In this document: positions 49,711 to 52,500 of the stretch, piece by piece
Layout of the letters: each line of letters begins with the position of its first letter
Numbering within the stretch: position 1 is the stretch's first letter
NCBI GenBank assembly: GCA_014634225.1
Contig: BLFN01000196.1
Coordinates: 6,519,844 to 6,572,343 of the forward strand
Source: Acropora yongei
Taxonomy: Eukaryota; Cnidaria; Anthozoa; Scleractinia; Acroporidae
Reading direction: 5' to 3'
DNA length: 52,500 nucleotides
The notes under the pieces: generated by a model
The model's input: only the letters and a program-made list of their open reading frames with translations
Told to the model about the DNA's origin: nothing
Database searches by the model: none
Program-made: the position numbers and the translations under genes

Positions 49711-51773
49711 CATGTGATATCCTCCATATTTTCATTGTTGAGTTTTTCATTGCTGTTTTCAGAAGGACATTCGACCTTTACGATCGAGTTTTGTTCAGTG
49801 GTTATTTTTGTGGGTTTCTATGCTCTATTTCATGATCACTTTGGACCATGAAATCTCATGGAACCTTCATCGTGATGATATTGATTATTGTTTTGGATTT
49901 CTTCGATGTATAGCCTCCAAATCGATCTTTGAAAGATGGTCAATATACTCTCCTTCATTTTATCTCAGAAAAACAGCTCACCTCCAAATAATAACAGCCA
50001 AACAGCAGTGTCCTCTGACCTTAACCTCGCTGGCACTTCAATTACCAACACAACCACAAGAAATCCGCCCAACCAAGTTACTCATGGGAAGGTGATGACT
50101 GCAACTTAATGGATAAGTCATTGTGGGCATTACCATTGTGGTGTAGAAGTCAAATTGAGTGAGCTCTCTATGTTCTCGTTGCATAAAATGACCGTATGCT
50201 GAGACATTATTCCCACGTATTTCCTAGAAGCGCTTACCATTTGTCAGGACGTATTTAGAAGTTACAAACTGTGGTTACAACTGGTCGGCCAATTCATGCC
50301 AGTCAAGAAGTGCAACCGAATTTTGCAGTGCAGTGCAGTGCAGCAAAACAGTCGAACCCAGGGGGGGGGGGGTAGGGTACTATATGGGCTATATAGGTAT
50401 GTACGGCCCCAAAGGGTATGGTTTCTCAGCCGTTTTGGTCATAAATCTGGTATCGACTTTAGCTATTTTGCCGCCATTTTGGTATTAAATGGGATGTCGA
50501 TTTTTGCACTCTGGTCTTGAATTTGTTTTATTTTAGAAGAAGTTACTTCTACCTGTAACAGGGTAATTGATTTAAGGGTCAGGTCATATTTTTAGTCAGG
50601 TCATAAATAGGGTGGGGAAAATCGCAGATTTTGGTCATAAATAGGATAAGGGTTTTTGGAAGCGGGCCGCACACCCCTACCCAATTTTACTCCACTTTTT
50701 CACTCCAGCACTGGAGTGAGATTAACTCTTTGAGAATAACAGTGTGCCTATCCGACCGGCCAGTTTGAAGAAATGTTAAGCACCTTGAGTCTTCCTAGTA
50801 GTTCATTGGTAGTTAATTATTCCTGAATTTTTTCTATTTTTCGTTCTCTTTTCTAGAACGTCATAATTGACATGCGAGCCATGCTCAATAACGCCATCAA
50901 GGGAGACTACAACGCGGAAAACGACCCATCGGTGAGAGGGGCTGTGGAAACCACCTTAGGTTGAAACAGATATGTCACGGATTACACGCAATTTAAAGCA
51001 TGTCGGCTTTAGTAAGCGTCACGAAGTGTCCACTCAGCCTTCTCGATCAGTTGACCATCACTTTTTGCGAGAAATACAGTGAATAAAGGTCGTAAAGTGT
51101 CCCCCTATTTATACTTTTCAAGATTAACATCAATAAGGAGAAACAAACAGTAACCGTTATCCTAAGCTAAAACTATGCCGAACACGAACACTAAAAGTTA
51201 CAAGCTGGTGGTTTACGCTTAGACTTAGACGGGACTTTTCGTGACGCTCATTCGACCTTGTTTCCAGCGCTTTTCTCCGCCAAGAAAAAGGCAGCGTTCT
51301 TCGCCACGGCGGAGAAAAGCCCTGGGAACAAGATTGTGACGCCCATTAACATCGAGCATGCATCCACCAGTATGCATTTCTTCACTTGAATGGGTTAAAT
51401 GTACCAGAATGGTACACAACAGTGCGTGGTGATAGTTGTTAAAATATGACTACGAATTTGACGTCTGAAACACAGGGTCTTTGAATAATGCCTCCTGCTC
51501 GTTTTTCTCTTACGCAGGAAAAACTTTTAAAGCCTCTGGGAGGGTTTGCAGGTCTCACCGGTGAATGGAGGGATTTAGCAGCTGTGATCAGCAGGGTATG
51601 CGCATTTTGTCTTTCTCCATTTAGTAGAAAAACCACTACAGTTTTTGGTTCTTACCAGGATATCCCTTCCACAGGATATCTATCTTCATAATCCCGATGT
51701 CCGATGGGACGACATTATCGGCTTGGACGCTGCAAAGAGACTGGTTAAAGAAGCAGTTGTTTACCCGATCAAG
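44523..51773 (+). CDS. KATNAL2: Katanin p60-like AAA ATPase, KATNAL2 type (partial, 3' end off the window)
   Basis: Ten exons join in phase with GT/AG ends: 44523-44579, 44671-44741, 45477-45573, 46090-46159, 46693-46741, 47602-47737, 49969-50091, 50857-50931, 51518-51595 and 51675-51773, encoding 285 residues. A LisH motif (about residues 29-61) contains [33 protein letters not shown] follows, matching the KATNAL2 family closely. Residues about 99-201 are a Ser/Thr/Asn-rich linker with little conservation. Then come [18 protein letters not shown] and DLAAVISR, and [20 protein letters not shown] at the front of the AAA domain. Walker A and the rest lie beyond the right edge, so this copy cannot be checked for catalytic residues. 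Family members are microtubule-severing ATPases, linked to cilia, spindle and sperm functions. The start ATG ([11 protein letters not shown]) matches the family's short N-terminus. Confidence 0.94.
44817..44846. repeat. (ATT)n microsatellite
   Basis: An almost pure run of ATT units in the second intron of the KATNAL2-type gene, shortly after the exon 2 donor. Confidence 0.85.
45266..45336 (-). pseudogene. tRNA-Ala(AGC)-like relic
   Basis: On the minus strand a tRNA-like A box (TAACTCAACTGGTAGAGC) is followed by a loop with AGC in anticodon position (CTAGCAT) and a T-arm-like GTTTGAGTGC. The acceptor stem pairs over only four bases and the anticodon stem is mismatched, so it is a decayed tRNA or tRNA-derived repeat rather than a working gene. 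It lies in an intron of the KATNAL2-type gene. Confidence 0.5.
48255..48644. repeat. TTAA-flanked MITE, copy 2 (390 bp)
   Basis: Same orientation as copy 1 at 5890-6275 and similar over its whole length. Shared blocks include CAAGAAGAGTAATTCAT, CTAAATTTTTCAAAAT, CAATCCATCTCCATCCTTGC and the GAAGACATAT block near the right end. It lies in the intron between KATNAL2 exons 6 and 7. The left TIR (TTAAGGGAGCTCTATCAC) differs slightly from copy 1. Confidence 0.75.
49087..49602. repeat. 516-bp element with perfect 24-bp inverted ends
   Basis: The ends TTATATAAACACCAGTGAAA... and its exact inverse are identical over 24 bp (49087-49110 and 49579-49602). Inside are two copies of the palindrome CTTCACACGTGAAG (49140-49153 and 49166-49179). 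It is noncoding and lies in the intron before KATNAL2 exon 7; a related-looking coral repeat fragment follows at 49625-49705. Confidence 0.8.
49625..49705. repeat. Dispersed repeat fragment, inverse of 16146-16232
   Basis: Contains GTTCAACTCGATATCTCAC, TTCGCTGCGCTCACTC and a CACTCGAAGATAAAATTCAT arm. Its reverse complement matches the core and left arm of the fragment at 16146-16232. Confidence 0.6.
50359..50682. repeat. Probable MITE starting with a poly-G run
   Basis: Begins with about twelve G followed by GTAGGGTAC and ends CACACCCCTACCC, so the GGGTAGGG ends are inverted. Inside, GGTCATAAAT-like words occur three times. A (GCAGT)n run lies just upstream at about 50325-50343. Noncoding, in the intron before KATNAL2 exon 8. 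Confidence 0.5.
51257..51332. repeat. 76-bp foldback element with flanking direct repeat
   Basis: The 25-bp arms CTTGTTTCCAGCGC... (51257-51281) and the inverted ...GCCCTGGGAACAAG (51308-51332) match at 23 of 25 positions. Outside them GTGACGCTCATT (51241-51252) and GTGACGCCCATT (51336-51347) repeat directly, like a long imperfect target duplication. It lies in the intron before KATNAL2 exon 9. Confidence 0.75.
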
Positions 51774-52500
51774 GTGCAGTTGGAAAAGCTCCTTACTACC
51801 GGTTTTATGAACTCAGTGGTAGGGCATGAAAAATCGCTATCCGGAAGGTCATTGGTTCCCAGGTGGAGACCCTTGCCGGGAGCCCCTTCGTAAAATACTT
51901 AATTTGCTTGGGTTGAAGGTTAAGTTTCCAAAGAAACTGAGTTGCTGAGTCGAAAACGCGAAAACGTGGTAGCAAACGAGTTGATAGCGTCATGTTACCA
52001 TCGAAAGAGGATAAAGGCTGATATTTCGATCGCTGGCTCTTCATGATAAGCTTTGCTGAAAGGTCATCTCTCCAAATGTCAGTTTTCACGTGCCTCGTAG
52101 ATGGCGGTTTGGTTTCGCGAGTATTCCTGGGATATTGTTGTGCGGACCTAACAAATCAAATGGGCCAATCAGGAAAGCAAGCGAATTCGCAGCCAGCAGA
52201 AAAGGCGGGAAAATGCATGCGGATAAGTGACAGCTGGTTCGGGTTTACAGTTTCTCACGCTCTGACTGGCTCAAAATATGGCGTTAGAAGCTTAAGCCAG
52301 TGACAACGCACAACGGTACAACCAGTAGCCGATTGACGTAGTTTTGCGCTATACCCAGGTCTAAAATGAATGTAACGGAAAAAGCTCCGCTATTGAATGG
52401 TAACTTTAAGTTGCATACACTTTATAGAGTAGCGTCAAGTTATGTCTCATTGTTGACCTGGTTCCTGCATGAAGGGTAATCTACGTTACCTGATGGTTTT
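51774..52500 (+). other. Start of a KATNAL2 intron, to the window edge
   Basis: After the GTGCAG donor at 51774 no exon encoding the expected next block (YPxLF...GPPGTGKT) is present up to 52500. The stretch contains CCAATCAGG and CTGACTGGCTC motifs that may belong to an inverted element, but its borders could not be set. Confidence 0.5.

Noticed and set aside
49808..50095. 95-codon plus-strand frame overlapping KATNAL2 exon 7
   Set aside because: It reads the exon in a different frame; the phase-consistent frame (KNSSPPNNN...) joins exons 6 and 8.

Overview
The window looks like nuclear DNA of an anthozoan cnidarian, most likely a stony coral. It is AT-rich, its genes are split by introns, and it is full of short inverted-repeat elements (MITEs) plus a tRNA-headed SINE of a kind I associate with coral and anemone genomes. 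No operon, rRNA, CRISPR array, virus or toxin gene was seen. The organism call is inference; the gene calls rest on exon chains whose splice sites and phases agree.

Layout: (1) 1-9134, minus strand: a Ras-family small GTPase in five visible exons, with its 3' end off the left edge. It carries natural changes at the Ras-equivalent positions 12 (Gly to Val) and 61 (Gln to Asp). (2) 9150-32406: about 23 kb with no confident gene, holding MITEs, two tandem arrays, a SINE and a doubtful Ras-like relic at 12.6 kb. (3) 32407-36840, plus strand: a complete 4-exon, 349-residue rhodopsin-class GPCR. (4) 38.4-40.5 kb, plus strand: exon-like pieces of a possible transcription unit that I could not resolve. 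(5) 40668-44231, minus strand: a complete 2-exon ankyrin-repeat and SOCS-box (ASB) protein, converging with (4). (6) 44523 to the right edge, plus strand: a katanin-like AAA ATPase of the KATNAL2 type, ten exons visible, truncated just before Walker A.

The ASB and KATNAL2 genes are head to head, with 291 bp between their start codons. That gap holds two YY1-like motifs facing opposite ways, so a shared bidirectional promoter is likely. The genes otherwise belong to unrelated pathways: Ras-type signalling, peptide or amine reception, Cullin-5 ubiquitin ligation and microtubule severing. They do not form one system.

The most notable points are the double-substituted Ras protein, the GPCR lacking the TM6 toggle tryptophan, the bidirectional promoter, the unresolved locus at 38.4-40.5 kb, and several repeat families present in two or three copies inside the window.
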